Positions 9,001 through 21,000 of a stretch of DNA of 64,000 bases are shown here, piece by piece (positions within the stretch are counted from its first letter, which is position 1; each line of letters starts with the position of its first letter). Origin of the DNA: Macrostomum hystrix. Taxonomy: Eukaryota; Platyhelminthes; Macrostomidae. The position numbers and the translations under genes were made by a program. The notes beneath the pieces are model-generated. The model did no database searches, was not told where the DNA came from, and worked only from the letters and a program-made list of their open reading frames with translations. The DNA lies in assembly GCA_950097015.1 (NCBI GenBank), contig CATNEN010000038.1, forward strand, positions 33,380,501 to 33,444,500, in the 5' to 3' direction.

Positions 9001-12000
9001 ACAAAGGTCAAGTGGCTTACTCGCTCCTTATCGCTGAACATGTCAATAGGCTCCATCTTGTTGATGCAGAGCTTGATGAAAAATGGCAGGCCAAGGCCAA
9101 GGTCGATGTCGAATACGTTGGATCCGATGGCATTTGACACGGCCATGTCGCCGCAACCGTCTTTAGCGACTATGATGGAGCTGAGAAGATCCTATAAGCA
9201 GAGAACACATTTTCCTTAGTTTTCCTAGTTTAACAGTAGAAAGACCACCGAGGTGTCTTTCTACTAAATTTATTTAGTTAGTCAATCCCCTATAGTTAAC
9301 AAAGATGGCCGACTTGGTTAATTTGAAATTTTGTGAGCAAAAAATGATGCCTATATTTGGGGTTCTTGCTACCAGACAACTCCGACGACAATCGTTGAAT
9401 ATCTCAACGATGCCGATGTCTTGTGATTCTGGAAGTTGTTTCATCGGAAAGAGCAGAAAATTCTAGCCCGTTTTCTGGATATTCATCGCGATTGGTTGAA
9501 TATTTTCTACTAGGAAAGGGCTCTCGATCCTTCCGCATCGTCTTCCTCTTCCACACTGTCGTGCTCCTCTTCGTACACATAATCACTGAAAGCATCGAAA
9601 TTTATCATCGACTCACTGGAATGCTGGTGCCAGCGGCTAGGAAAACCAGCGACATGACAAACGTGTCAACGCCAAGAAGACAGCCAAGACGGGCTACGAC
9701 TGTCACCATGCAGAAGGACACGGCTGCGATCCACAGGATGGACACAATGAAGCTTAGCACGAAGTATTTTCTGGAATGTGGCTCCGCAGCGTATTGTATA
9801 GTGCTAACAATATAAATTGTGTGTTTTAGAATGACTTCAGTTCGACTAGTCTATGGACTGAACAGCGGAACGCAGCCTTTAGCAACAGCTGCGGCTGTGC
9901 TGTCGGCTGCACATCTGACCCTATTGAGGCAGATGTAATCAATAACAATTTGGTGACAGTAGACCCGCACCTATGTCACACAAACCTACATGGTTACGAT
10001 GGACAGGCACTCTCACACGTGTGTAAATGGGCGCTATACTCACTCACTGTGCTTTGGGGGCCCGACACTCACTAGCGTTAATTGCAGGACAAACCTTCTC
10101 ATCGCGGCTTGTCTATTGTATAGCGCTAATAGCATCAAAATGGTCAATTTAAGAACTTGATTACAGTCCAGCTCCTGAATCTCACTTCAGATCCTCTCTC
10201 GAGCACTCTGGAATGGTCCAGCTGAACAGGCAAATGAATGGAAATGCCAGAACGAAAACGATCCACTTCAGGACGTAGACAGTCAGCTGCCCGCAGCTGG
10301 CCGGCTCGCCGTCCTCGCCAGTCGGCCGCTCAGGAGGGGCGCCGCGGATGTCCGGACAGCAGGCGCAACAGGCGCAGCAGGCGATGCGGCCGCCGTTGTC
10401 ATCGTCCTCCTTGTTTTCGGTTTTCGCTACCTCGGCTTCCACGTGTTTTTCATCGCTCCCCGAGACACCGTTTTCAGCGATGGTTTTCGGCTGCTTCGAA
10501 GTTGCCTAAGCAAAGCGTTGATGATGCTCGTTTATTAGTGATGCTCATTGACTAGCGAAGTTTCCGGATTTTTCCGGTGTTATTTCGTTACAAAATCGCA
10601 CATTTTTCCCGGACTATTTGAGACGATTTTAACCCTTAGCCATATTCAAATGTTCTATGATGAATGGGGGTGAATGGCCCCATACTTCACGCAGTGGGAG
10701 TGTACACCGCCTGACAATGAGAAAGTCATGGCAGATTTATCACACCCTGTGTTAGTGTGTGCTCAGGAATGGGCAGAATTGCTTTCTTGCTGGCTGTTGG
10801 TTGACCAAATGAAGGATCTCTGTTCAAAACGCCTGCAAATATATAATTTTTTAATTCAAAGTAAAACGTCTAACCAACCTCAGATTTTCCTGGCTTGGAG
10901 TTGCTGTCAACATTCGGTGTGGCTTTAGAATGAGCCGCATTAGATTCCTTTGAAAATAATTTCGCTGATGTTTTATTTCAAAAAACTATACGACAATTAA
11001 TTTCGAAGGAATTATTTTGCTTACTTTTCCAGAATCGCCAGCCCTTAGGCTAATCTTTGAGTCGTGCAGTGCAAGTAGCACAGAGTTGCGTCTGTCATGT
11101 TTGAACTGTTTTAGTTCCCGGCGCTCGCCAATGCTCGTTGTCGACTGTGTTGCAGCCTAGTTGGTTTTAAAATATGTTTTAATAATGCTACTTAAAGTAG
11201 GCAAGTTTATATATGATAGTTTTAATGAAATTCTCATATAATAATATGAGCTAGAAATATAACATCGTTATTTGTAACTTGTTGAACTCCGTTTATTAGA
11301 TAATTGTCTATGGTCCAAACACTGTTGGCCAAAGCAAACCTTATATAATCCTGTAATGTTAATTTTGTTATACTTTTTAAAATAGTTATTTATTTATTGT
11401 TAATTTTTAATTCTTAATAATTATTAATGTTTTTTATTTTATCTTTTGTATTTGTAGTTTCCCTAGCCAAGCGTTGATGAGGCATGCAGTTATCCATTGA
11501 TGCTCATCGTTTCGCAAAATTTCCGGATATTTCCGGTGTTACGTCGAACTAAAATGGCGAATTTTTCCGTCTTTTTAGTTTAACTACTATCCATCTTTAA
11601 ATTTTCTATGATGAATGGGGGAACAATAGCCATTTTGTTTATTTTTCAGATACTAATTATTATCAATAACTTATAAAATACTTTTTTATTAAAAATCAGC
11701 TCACACTGGCGTTTGGTCCGGTGCTGGTACCATCTTCAACATCGCCGGGCTCCACCTTTGAGCTGAAATATTATCGGCTTGTTTAGGATCAAATAACAAT
11801 GTTCTAATTAATATTACTACTTACAAGTTCAGCTTTGTGATCAGAATACAATAAGTACAGATAAGTAATACAATTCAGTGCTCGCACCGGCGGGACACAG
11901 CGCCTGTGAGGTATGAGACAGACCAGGCCCACGGGCTAAGGTCTGCGATGCCTCACACCTGCAGTCGCTCCTTGAGCAGGTTTGGCAGGAAGGAGACCTG

Positions 12001-15000
12001 TGCCTTCGGGCGCAGGAATCCCTCCACGCTGTCCCGTCAGCTGACCCATGGGTACACGCCCCGCGAGTGTTCAAGGCTGCCCCTAGGGCAGCCGGACAGA
12101 ATGGGCAACAGCGCTGGATGACCCATCCAGGGCCCCTGGCCAAAATGGGCACCTCTAGCCCCGGCTGGAGGGAAAGGTGTCACCCTTTGACCTTAACAGG
12201 GTATGCGGCCTGTCCGCAGCGTTCGTGCACCTGTGCGTGATCAGGTACCTCTGGCTACGGCTCTGAGGGAAAGGTGTCACCCTTTGACCTCAACAGGGTA
12301 TGCGGCCAGTCCGCATTTTTCGTGCACCTGTGCGTGATCAGGTACCTCTGGCTACGGCTCTGAGGGAAAGGTGTCACCCTTTGACCTCAACAGGGTATGC
12401 GGCCAGTCCGCAGCGTTCGTGCACCTGTGCGTGATCAGGTACCTCTGGCTACGGCTCTGAGGGAAAGGTGTCACCCTTCGACCTTTAACAGGGCATGCGG
12501 CCAGTCCGCAGTTTTTCGCCCACCTGTGCGTGATCAGGTACCTCTGGCTCCGGCTCGGGGGGAAAGGTGTCACCCTTCGACCTTAACAGGGTATGCGGCC
12601 AGTCCGCAGCGTTCGTGCACCTGTGCGTGATCAGGTACCTCTGGCTACGGCTCTGAGGGAAAGGTGTCACCCTTCGACCTTTAACAGGGCATGCGGCCAG
12701 TCCGCAGTTTTTCGCCCACCTGTGCGTGATCAGGTACCTCTGGCTCCGGCTCGGGGGGAAAGGTGTCACCCTTCGACCTTAACAGGGTATGCGGCCAGTC
12801 CGCAGCGTTCGTGCACCTGTGCGTGATCAGGTACCTCTGGCTACGGCTCTGAGGAAAAGGTGTCACCCTTCAACCTCATAGGGTACGCAGCCAGTCTGCG
12901 GGCCCGGCACAGCCTTTTGTGCTCTCCAATGCCTAAGGTCACACCGCGCCGAGGGGCTGGGAGGTCCGGGGAGTAATCCGGCCATTAGCGGTCCTCCATT
13001 CCTTTTTTTTTCTTTGCATTCCAGCGATTTCTCGGTGATATGGAATCAAACAACCAAAAACAAACGATGGAGATCGAGGAGGTACCCACGCATCGCGAAG
13101 GGCCCTCTTCGGACAACATCACGACCACAGCAGGACCAAGCCATCCAGGACCTGCCCCACCCGGCATCGGGCCCAACGAGCCACTTAGCGCCAAGCTGAG
13201 TAGCACGTCCGGTGCAGCCCGCCGCAGACGCCTCAAGGCCAAGCTACTGGCCTCGGGTGCCCTCGAAGTGTCGAACCCTCGGCTTAGGCCGAAGGAGGCC
13301 CAGCCAGCCATTACGGGAGGCCGTCAGCCCACCTGTCCGGCCCCTGAGGAAGGCAGGGCGCCCGAAGCCAATGAAGGGTACTCTCTACCGACTTCTTCAA
13401 GTGCTTTGGACCCTCAGTCCGGTGCCAGTGTAGCCCAGCCAGCCAGGGCGGCGGGCGTGGAAGGCCCTCGGTCCCCACGCCCTGCCGCCCAGGAGGGTGG
13501 GGCCTCTGGCTCCGCGACTGGGGGGGATCGCAGCAGGCCCACCTTCGCCGCCGTCGCAAGGAGGCAGCCGGCGATCGTCATCCTTGGCAGGGACGCGCGT
13601 CTGACTGCCGACCAGCTGACACAAGCTAGCCGCGTCATCGACGGGCTCCTGTGGAAGCAAACCCTCAAGGGCACGCCCCTGGCCATTAAAACTCACGCCA
13701 CGCGGGACTCGTGCCTGCTCATCTGGCCCAGCGACGCCGAGTCAGGACGGCGCCTCCTGGAGATGCTGCCTGAGCAGAGCTGGGAAGCCAATATGGCATT
13801 TTACCGAGAAGACGAGCCACCCCAGACGAAGAGGCACCGCATCTTCGTTCCGGCGGCTAGTGTCGTTACCTCTTCAGAAGAGTTGCGAAACGGATTGCTA
13901 GCAGTCAATCGCGACTTACCTGCCGCGGGCCTAGTGGTGCACGACACCATTCAGCATCCCGAGGGTCGGGGCTTCACCGCCATTCTTGGTCTGTCGGACG
14001 TCTGGATGCGCAAGTACCCAGACGACACACAGATCGCCATCGGCCTCCTAAAGCTGCGCATCAGAGCTTTTGAGGCAGACAAGCGCCGGAAGCAGGGCGT
14101 GAACCCTACCGAGGCGGCAGCCGAAGGAGCGTCGGCCCCTAAGGCTGCTAGGCCCTCGGTCAGGAGACACAAAGCCCAGCATAGCCACGATGGAAAGGCA
14201 GAACGCGCTGCTGAGGGGGGCTCCGATCGTCACCCAGCACGCTCCACTAAAAGGAAAGGCCTGCTGCAGAGAGCTGCGGAGGCAGTCCAGTCAGCAAAGC
14301 TGACCCACCTCAGGAGAGAGGCTTCCGGCCTGTTGAGGCGGGCAGCCCAGCCTAGGGCGACTGGCGGCGCCACCGTTGGGCCTAGCTCCATGGAGCAGGG
14401 ACCTCGGGGACCACGCCAAATTGCCCAGGGCGGGACTCTCACCGAGACCATGGGCACCACGCAGATGGTGGGCTCCGCTACGGGAGAAAACAGGGCGTCT
14501 CAGGATGCCCAATACCCGCCCGCAGGTCAGGAGCCTGACCCTGTGGGGGAGCCCATGGAGACCGGCAGCCCCCGTCATCTCCCTATTACTGAAGAGGAGG
14601 AAGAGGGCCTCCTGGCCCAATCCCCTCAGAAACCAGAGGAACATCAATGAGTGAAAATTTTTGTTGCCTCCAAATAAACTCTCAGCACTGCGTGGCGGCA
14701 TCGGTTAACCTGCTGCGCGTGGCTGAGAGCACGCTCCCGAGCCTCATTTTTGTTCAGGAGCCCTGGCTTTCCAAAGGTAAGTCTACCAATATACCTTCGG
14801 GTTTTGACTGTTTTTGCATGGCGAACACCCCTCGCCCCAGATCTTTGATCCTTGCCGCAAATTCTCTGAAAGCGTGGATGAGACCCGACCTTTCCACCGG
14901 GGACATCTGCGTGATCCAAACCCTGCACATAGTGCAGCGTAAGTCTACTCTGGTGGCGTCGGTCTACCTGCCAGGCGATGCCCCCACGGTTAGCGATGCG

Positions 15001-18000
15001 TTGGTAGCTCTCTGTGACTACGCGCAGGCGCGCAATTTCGAGCTCCTCATTGCCGGTGATGTGAACGCACACCACACGCACTGGGGTAGTAAGAACATCA
15101 ACGACCGCGGCGAAGAGCTCCTCGCTTTCGTCGGTGGCACCAACCTTAATTTCTGCAATGTCGGAAGCACCCCGACTTTCGACAATGGCCGCTGGTCGGA
15201 GGTCCTCGACGTCACCCTCGCCTCCCCGGGCGTCCTCGCCAGGATATCCGGATGGAGGGTGTGGGGAGAAGAAGAGTCCCTCTCTGACCATCGCTTCATC
15301 CGTTTCGAGGTTGCAAATGCTACCCCGAAAAAAACTATCACCTGGAGCAGAAACGTCCGAAACACCGATTGGACCAGGTTCGGCCTTGAGCTGAGCAGGG
15401 GCCTGCGCGACATCGGCACCCCGGGTGAAATCACAAACTGTGACACTGCTGACGAGTTGGCCTCCAAGCTTGGAGGCACGGTCATCAATGCCTATGAGGC
15501 GGCCTGTCCCCTCAAAGCCTATAAAGGCAAAAAATCTGCCCCCTGGTGGAACCCCGAGCTCGGAATCCTGAGAAAACGAGCCAAGGCTCTGCAGAGGAGA
15601 TCTCTAAAAACCAGGACTCCTGAAGACAGAGAAGCCTATGTCCATGCTAGTCATGAGTTCAAGGGCCAAGTCAGAAGGGCAAAAGCGGCAAAATGGCGCC
15701 AATACTGCGAAGGGCTTGAGGGCTCCCGCCCCACTGCCCGCGTGGTAAAAGCGCTCACCCAAGACCGCTTCTCCAAACTATCCGTGGTAAAGAGGCCTGA
15801 TGGGTCCACCACAGATACGCCGGAAGAGACGCTCCAGCTCATGCTCGGGCATTTCTTCCCCAGCAACCAGACAGCGCAGGGCCAGCCAGACCACACTGTG
15901 GGCGGGCAAGGTCTAGCAAAGTCTCTCGTCACCAAAGACCGCATCATCCGTGCGGCAAAGTCCTTTAATCCATACAAGGCTCCGGGCCCAGACGGCATTT
16001 ACCCGGCTTTCTTGCACGAGGCAGTGAAAAATCCCTGCTTCCTGGACATTCTCTGTCAGCTTCTGCGGGCCTGCGTGGAGCTGGGCTATGTACCAGCCAC
16101 CTGGAGGGAGGCCCGCGTGGTCTTCCTTCCCAAGCCCGCAAAAGACGACTATCAATCAGTCAAGGCCTACCGTCCTATCAGCCTGACTTCCTCCTTACTG
16201 AAGCTGCTTGAGAGACTGGTGCTCTGGCGCCTCCTCTCTGTGGAGCTCAAACGCTTCCCTCTCTCTCAGAACCAGCACGCCTTTAGGGCCGGCAGATCCA
16301 CTGAGAGCGCCCTCCACTCCATCGTGGAAAAGCTGGAACGAGCAGTGCTGGGTAACAGTTTTGCTCTTTCCGTCTTCATCGACATCGAGGGGGCCTTCGA
16401 CAACGTCCGTTTCGAAGCGTTCCGTAGAGCTCTTGAATCTAGAGCCACGCACCCCCACCTTGTCCGCTGGATTATGTACATGATCCAACACCGCTCTGTT
16501 GTGGCCAACCTCAATGGGCACACGCTTTCAGCGCCATGTCCAGAAAGGGGGCCCTCAGGGCGGGGTCCTTACTCCTCTTCTTTGGAATCTTGTCATGGAT
16601 GAGCTGCTTGAAGATGCTCCGCAAGATCCGGTCCAAAAAGTGGGATACGCCGATGATGTGACCGCCACCTGTGCGGGACCTTCAGCGGAAACCACCAGAG
16701 ACCTCGTTCAGGGTTTCATCAACAGAGCTGAAAGCTGGGCGACCCGCTGCGGGCTCAGACTCTCCGAGTCCAAGACCGTGGCGATCATGTTTACCAGCAA
16801 GCTGCTTTGGACCATAAAACCCCTCACTCTCTACGGCAAGGACATCGCCATGAGCAAGCAAACTCGCTGCCTTGGTCTGATCTTGGACCATAGGTTAAAC
16901 TGGAGTCACCACCTCCGTTTCAAAACCAAGAGGGCCCTGGCGACCCTGGCGCAAGTCAGGCGAGCCGTTGGCACCACTTGGGGCCTCACCCCCCAGAAGC
17001 TCTGGTGGATCTACACCACGATCATCAGACCCTCGATCTCGTACGCCAGCCTCATATGGGCTAGCGCCACTAGCACCCAGGGAAACCTGGATGCGCTTTA
17101 CAGGGTGCAGGGCAGAGCCTGTCGCATGACCTTGGGCGCCTCACCCTCCACCCCCTTCGAAGGCATGAACGCCTTCCTGGGAGCCACCCCTCTGGACATT
17201 TTCGTCAAGGGAGAGGCCGCGAAGAGCACCAGGCGACTCATGGATGCCGGTGTGACCTTCAAATTCTCGAGGGCCTTCAAAAAGCGCTCTCTCGCTCCCC
17301 ACTCCGATCTTTGCCTCAAGATTCTGGGCGAGTGCGAAGGGCTTTACATCCTCTCCGATGCTATACCCGCCACTCTGATCCTGAGCCACAGGTACAAGGT
17401 CGAAATTCCAGCCTCGCCATGAGGCAAACGACAGCTGGGCCGACTCTGAAATCCACTGTTATACCGACGGCTCCATGATGAACGGAATCTCTGGTTTCGG
17501 AGCCTGTATCTACAAGGGAGGAGAGGTCGCCTGGACTCACTCCCAGCACACTGGAAAAAACTCCAGCGTTTTTCAGAACGAGATGCTCGCCATCAGTTCT
17601 TGTGCAGCAGAGCTGCGCCTGAGGGGGCTCACTGACCGGAAGATCTTCTTCCACTCCGACAGTCAAGCCGCCCTCCGGGCCCTCGACCGAAGCACCACCT
17701 GCTCTAAGACTACCTTGGACTGCCATGCCCAGCTCAATGAGCTGGCGCGGGCAAACGAGGTCAAGCTCAAATGGATCCCAGGCCACGCTGGCTTCCCAGG
17801 GAATGAGATGGCGGACCAGCTCGCAAAAGCTGGAGCAGCCAGCACCCTGGCGGGACCAGAACCTGGCGCTCCTATCCCCGCCAATGTGACCAACCTCAAG
17901 CTAAAACGCTGGATGGAGACACAGCATCTGGACAGATGGACCAAGACCCAGAACTGCAAGCAATCTAGGGCAGCGGTCCCTTGTCCGTCTCACCGCCTGC

Positions 18001-21000
18001 GCAAAGCCCTCTTAAAGCTAAACCGCAGGGATCTCCGCGCAGTCAGCATGGCCCTCTCAGGTCATGGCTGCTTCTCTCGGCACCGCTTTCTCCAGGGCCA
18101 GCTCCTGGAGGACAAATGCACTTTTTGTAGTTCGGGCAGTGAAAACGCCGAACACTTTATCTGCCAATGCCCAGTTTTCACCAGGGCAAGGCTTGAACAC
18201 CTTGGGCCTAACCCAACTCTCTCCGATGTTTGCAGGCCCGAGAGCATCCCTCAGCTTGCCCGGTACCTCCGGGATACTGGGCGAGCCAACGTCTTTCCCA
18301 CGGACAGTGCGGAGGACCAAGCTGCAGGCGAGTCCAACGGGCCACCCTGAGCAACACCACCTCTCCCTGAGGTCGTCTGGTTTGCCAGGGGTTAGCGGAA
18401 TGGGCGGTCCTCTCCGCCTCCTCGCTGCGTCCGTCGGTACGGAGCACCCTGCAGCTAAGTCAAGTAAGTCAATACAATTCAGTTCTCAAACTCAAAAATC
18501 ACATACTTAAACTTGAACAAAAAATCCACAAACCATTTGCAATGATTCTCAGCTTCCGCAAGCCGGTCCATGAGCCTGCTATTTAGCACCATGATGACAA
18601 TGTACAGCGCGTACAGAACTAGCAATATCACCGCGTCCCAGATCTGTACCACAGAGTCGTACATCACAAAGATGAAGAACAGAATAGAGACCAGGTACCA
18701 AGTGGCGTCGCGAGCCAAAGGTCGCCAGTCTAAGGTCAGAACCTGAGGTTCGGTTTTTCGGAATTGTCTTTTTAAACCTTTTGTATTTAGAATGAGTCAA
18801 TTTGTTACTTTGAGTCACTCCCTAAGCACTCTCTATGTCACAGCGTTACTTAAAATTACAAATTTATAAGCTTGTAACTTTGTTATTTTTGCTAGTGCTT
18901 TCTAAGAAAATAAATTTAAATCTCAAGTTTCTAAGAATCATATCCGATGAAGTCTGACAATTAAATATATTTAAGTACAGTGTCAGCAGCCGTAATGTAC
19001 AGTAAGTGAAGAGAATGCCAGTCTCACCTGTCCAGCGAAGGCTGCTGAAAGTGACACAATCACTAGCAGGTTGAACACGGCGGACCTGCGGGTTTTTAAT
19101 TACTCGGTGAGATTTAGAAGGTGCATAAGTTCGGATAATTCACTCACCCTGCAATGGTGCCCCACAACCTTCACTCACCCTGCAATGGTGCCCACATCCT
19201 TCACTCAACCTGCAATGGTGCCCACATCCTTCGCTCACCCTGCAATGGTGCCCACATCCTTCACTCACCCTGCAATGGAGCCCACACCCTTCACTCAACC
19301 TGCAATGGAGCCCACACCCTTCACTCACCCTGCAATGGTGCCCCACACCCTTCACTCACCCTGCAATGGTGCCCCACACCCTTCACTCACCCTGCAATGG
19401 TGCCCTGCACCCTTCACTCAACCCTGCAATGGTGCCCCACAACCTTCACGATCAACCTGCAATGGTGCCCCACAACCTTCACTCAACCCTGCAATGGTGC
19501 CCCACAACCTTCACTCACCCTGCAATGGTGCCCCACACCCTTCACTCACCCTGCAATGGTGCCTCACTCCCTTCACTCACCCTGCAATGGTGCCCTGCAC
19601 CCTTCACTCAACCCTGCAATGGTGCCCCACAACCTTCACTCAACCCTGCAATGGTGCCCCACAACCTTCACTCAACCCTGCAATGGTGCCCCACAACCTT
19701 CACTCAACCCTGCAATGGTGCCCCACACCCTTCACTCACCCTGCAATGGTGCCTCACTCCCTTCACTCACCCTGCAATGGTGCCCTGCACCCTTCACTCA
19801 ACCCTGCAATGGTGCCCCACAACCTTCACTCAACCTGCAATGGTGCCCCACAACCTTCACTAAACCCTGCAATGGTGCCCCACACCCTTCACTCACCCTG
19901 CAATGGTGCCCTGCACCCTTCACTCAACCCTGCAATGGTGCCCCACACCCTTCACTAAACCTGCAATGGTGCCCACACCCTTCACTCACCCTGCAATGGT
20001 GCCCACACCCTTCACTCACCCTGCAATGGTGCCCCACACCCTTCACTAAACCTGCAATGGTGCCCCACACCCTTCACTAAACCTGCAATGGTGCCCCACA
20101 CCCTTCAAACAACCTGCAATGGTGCCTCACACCCTTCACTCACCCTGCAATGGTGCCCACACCCTTCACTCAACCTGCAATGGTGCCTCACACCCTTCAC
20201 TCAACCTGCAATGGTGCCCCACACCCTTCACTCACCCTGCAATGGTGCCCCACACCCTTCACTCACCCTGCAATGGTGCCCCACACCCTTCACTCACCCT
20301 GCAATGGTGCCTCACACCCTTCACTCACCCTGCAATGGTGCCCTGCACCCTTCACTCAACCCTGCAATGGTGCCCCACACCCTTCACTCACCCTGCAATG
20401 GTGCCCTGCACCCTTCACTCAACCCTGCAATGGTGCCCCACACCCTTCACTAAACCTGCAATGGTGCCCACACCCTTCACTCACCCTGCAATGGTGCCCA
20501 CACCCTTCACTCACCCTGCAATGGTGCCCCACACCCTTCACTAAACCTGCAATGGTGCCCCACACCCTTCACTAAACCTGCAATGGTGCCCCACACCCTT
20601 CACTCAACCTGCAATGGTGCCTCACACCCTTCACTCACCCTGCAATGGTGCCCACACCCTTCACTCAACCTGCAATGGTGCCTCACACCCTTCACTCAAC
20701 CTGCAATGGTGCCCCACACCCTTCACTCACCCTGCAATGGTGCCCCACACCCTTCACTCACCCTGCAATGGTGCCCCACACCCTTCACTAAACCTGCAAT
20801 GGTGCCCCACACCCTTCACTAAACCTGCAATGGTGCCCCACACCCTTCACTCAACCTGCAATGGTGCCTCACACCCTTCACTCACCCTGCAATGGTGCCC
20901 ACACCCTTCACTCAACCTGCAATGGTGCCTCACACCCTTCACTCAACCTGCAATGGTGCCTCACACCCTTCACTCAACCTGCAATGGTGCCCCACACCCT

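Larger units (their letters stand above)
11880..18470 (+). mobile_element. Full-length non-LTR retrotransposon (I/R1-like LINE) with 13-bp TSD
   Basis: Perfect direct repeats AATACAATTCAGT flank the element at 11867-11879 and 18471-18483. From left to right it has a 5' UTR with tandem monomers (12171-12945), ORF1 (13040-14650), an ORF2 region with endonuclease, RT and RNase H (14647-18350), and a short 3' UTR ending in AAGTCAAGTAAGTC rather than poly(A). It lies antisense to the exchanger gene, inside intron 5, and its 3' end is only about 23 bp from the exon 5 splice donor. Two frame breaks in ORF2 indicate that this copy is no longer autonomous, unless they are assembly errors. A truncated relative lies at 28954-29811 and a diverged one at 55867-57237. 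Confidence 0.93.

Noticed and set aside
13212-14701. Additional frames overlapping LINE ORF1 on both strands
   Set aside because: They are shadows of the GC-rich ORF1 frame, without domains of their own.
16520-17480. Programmed ribosomal frameshifting in LINE ORF2
   Set aside because: No slippery heptamer is evident at the breaks, and a related copy lacks the second break, so lesions are the simpler explanation.
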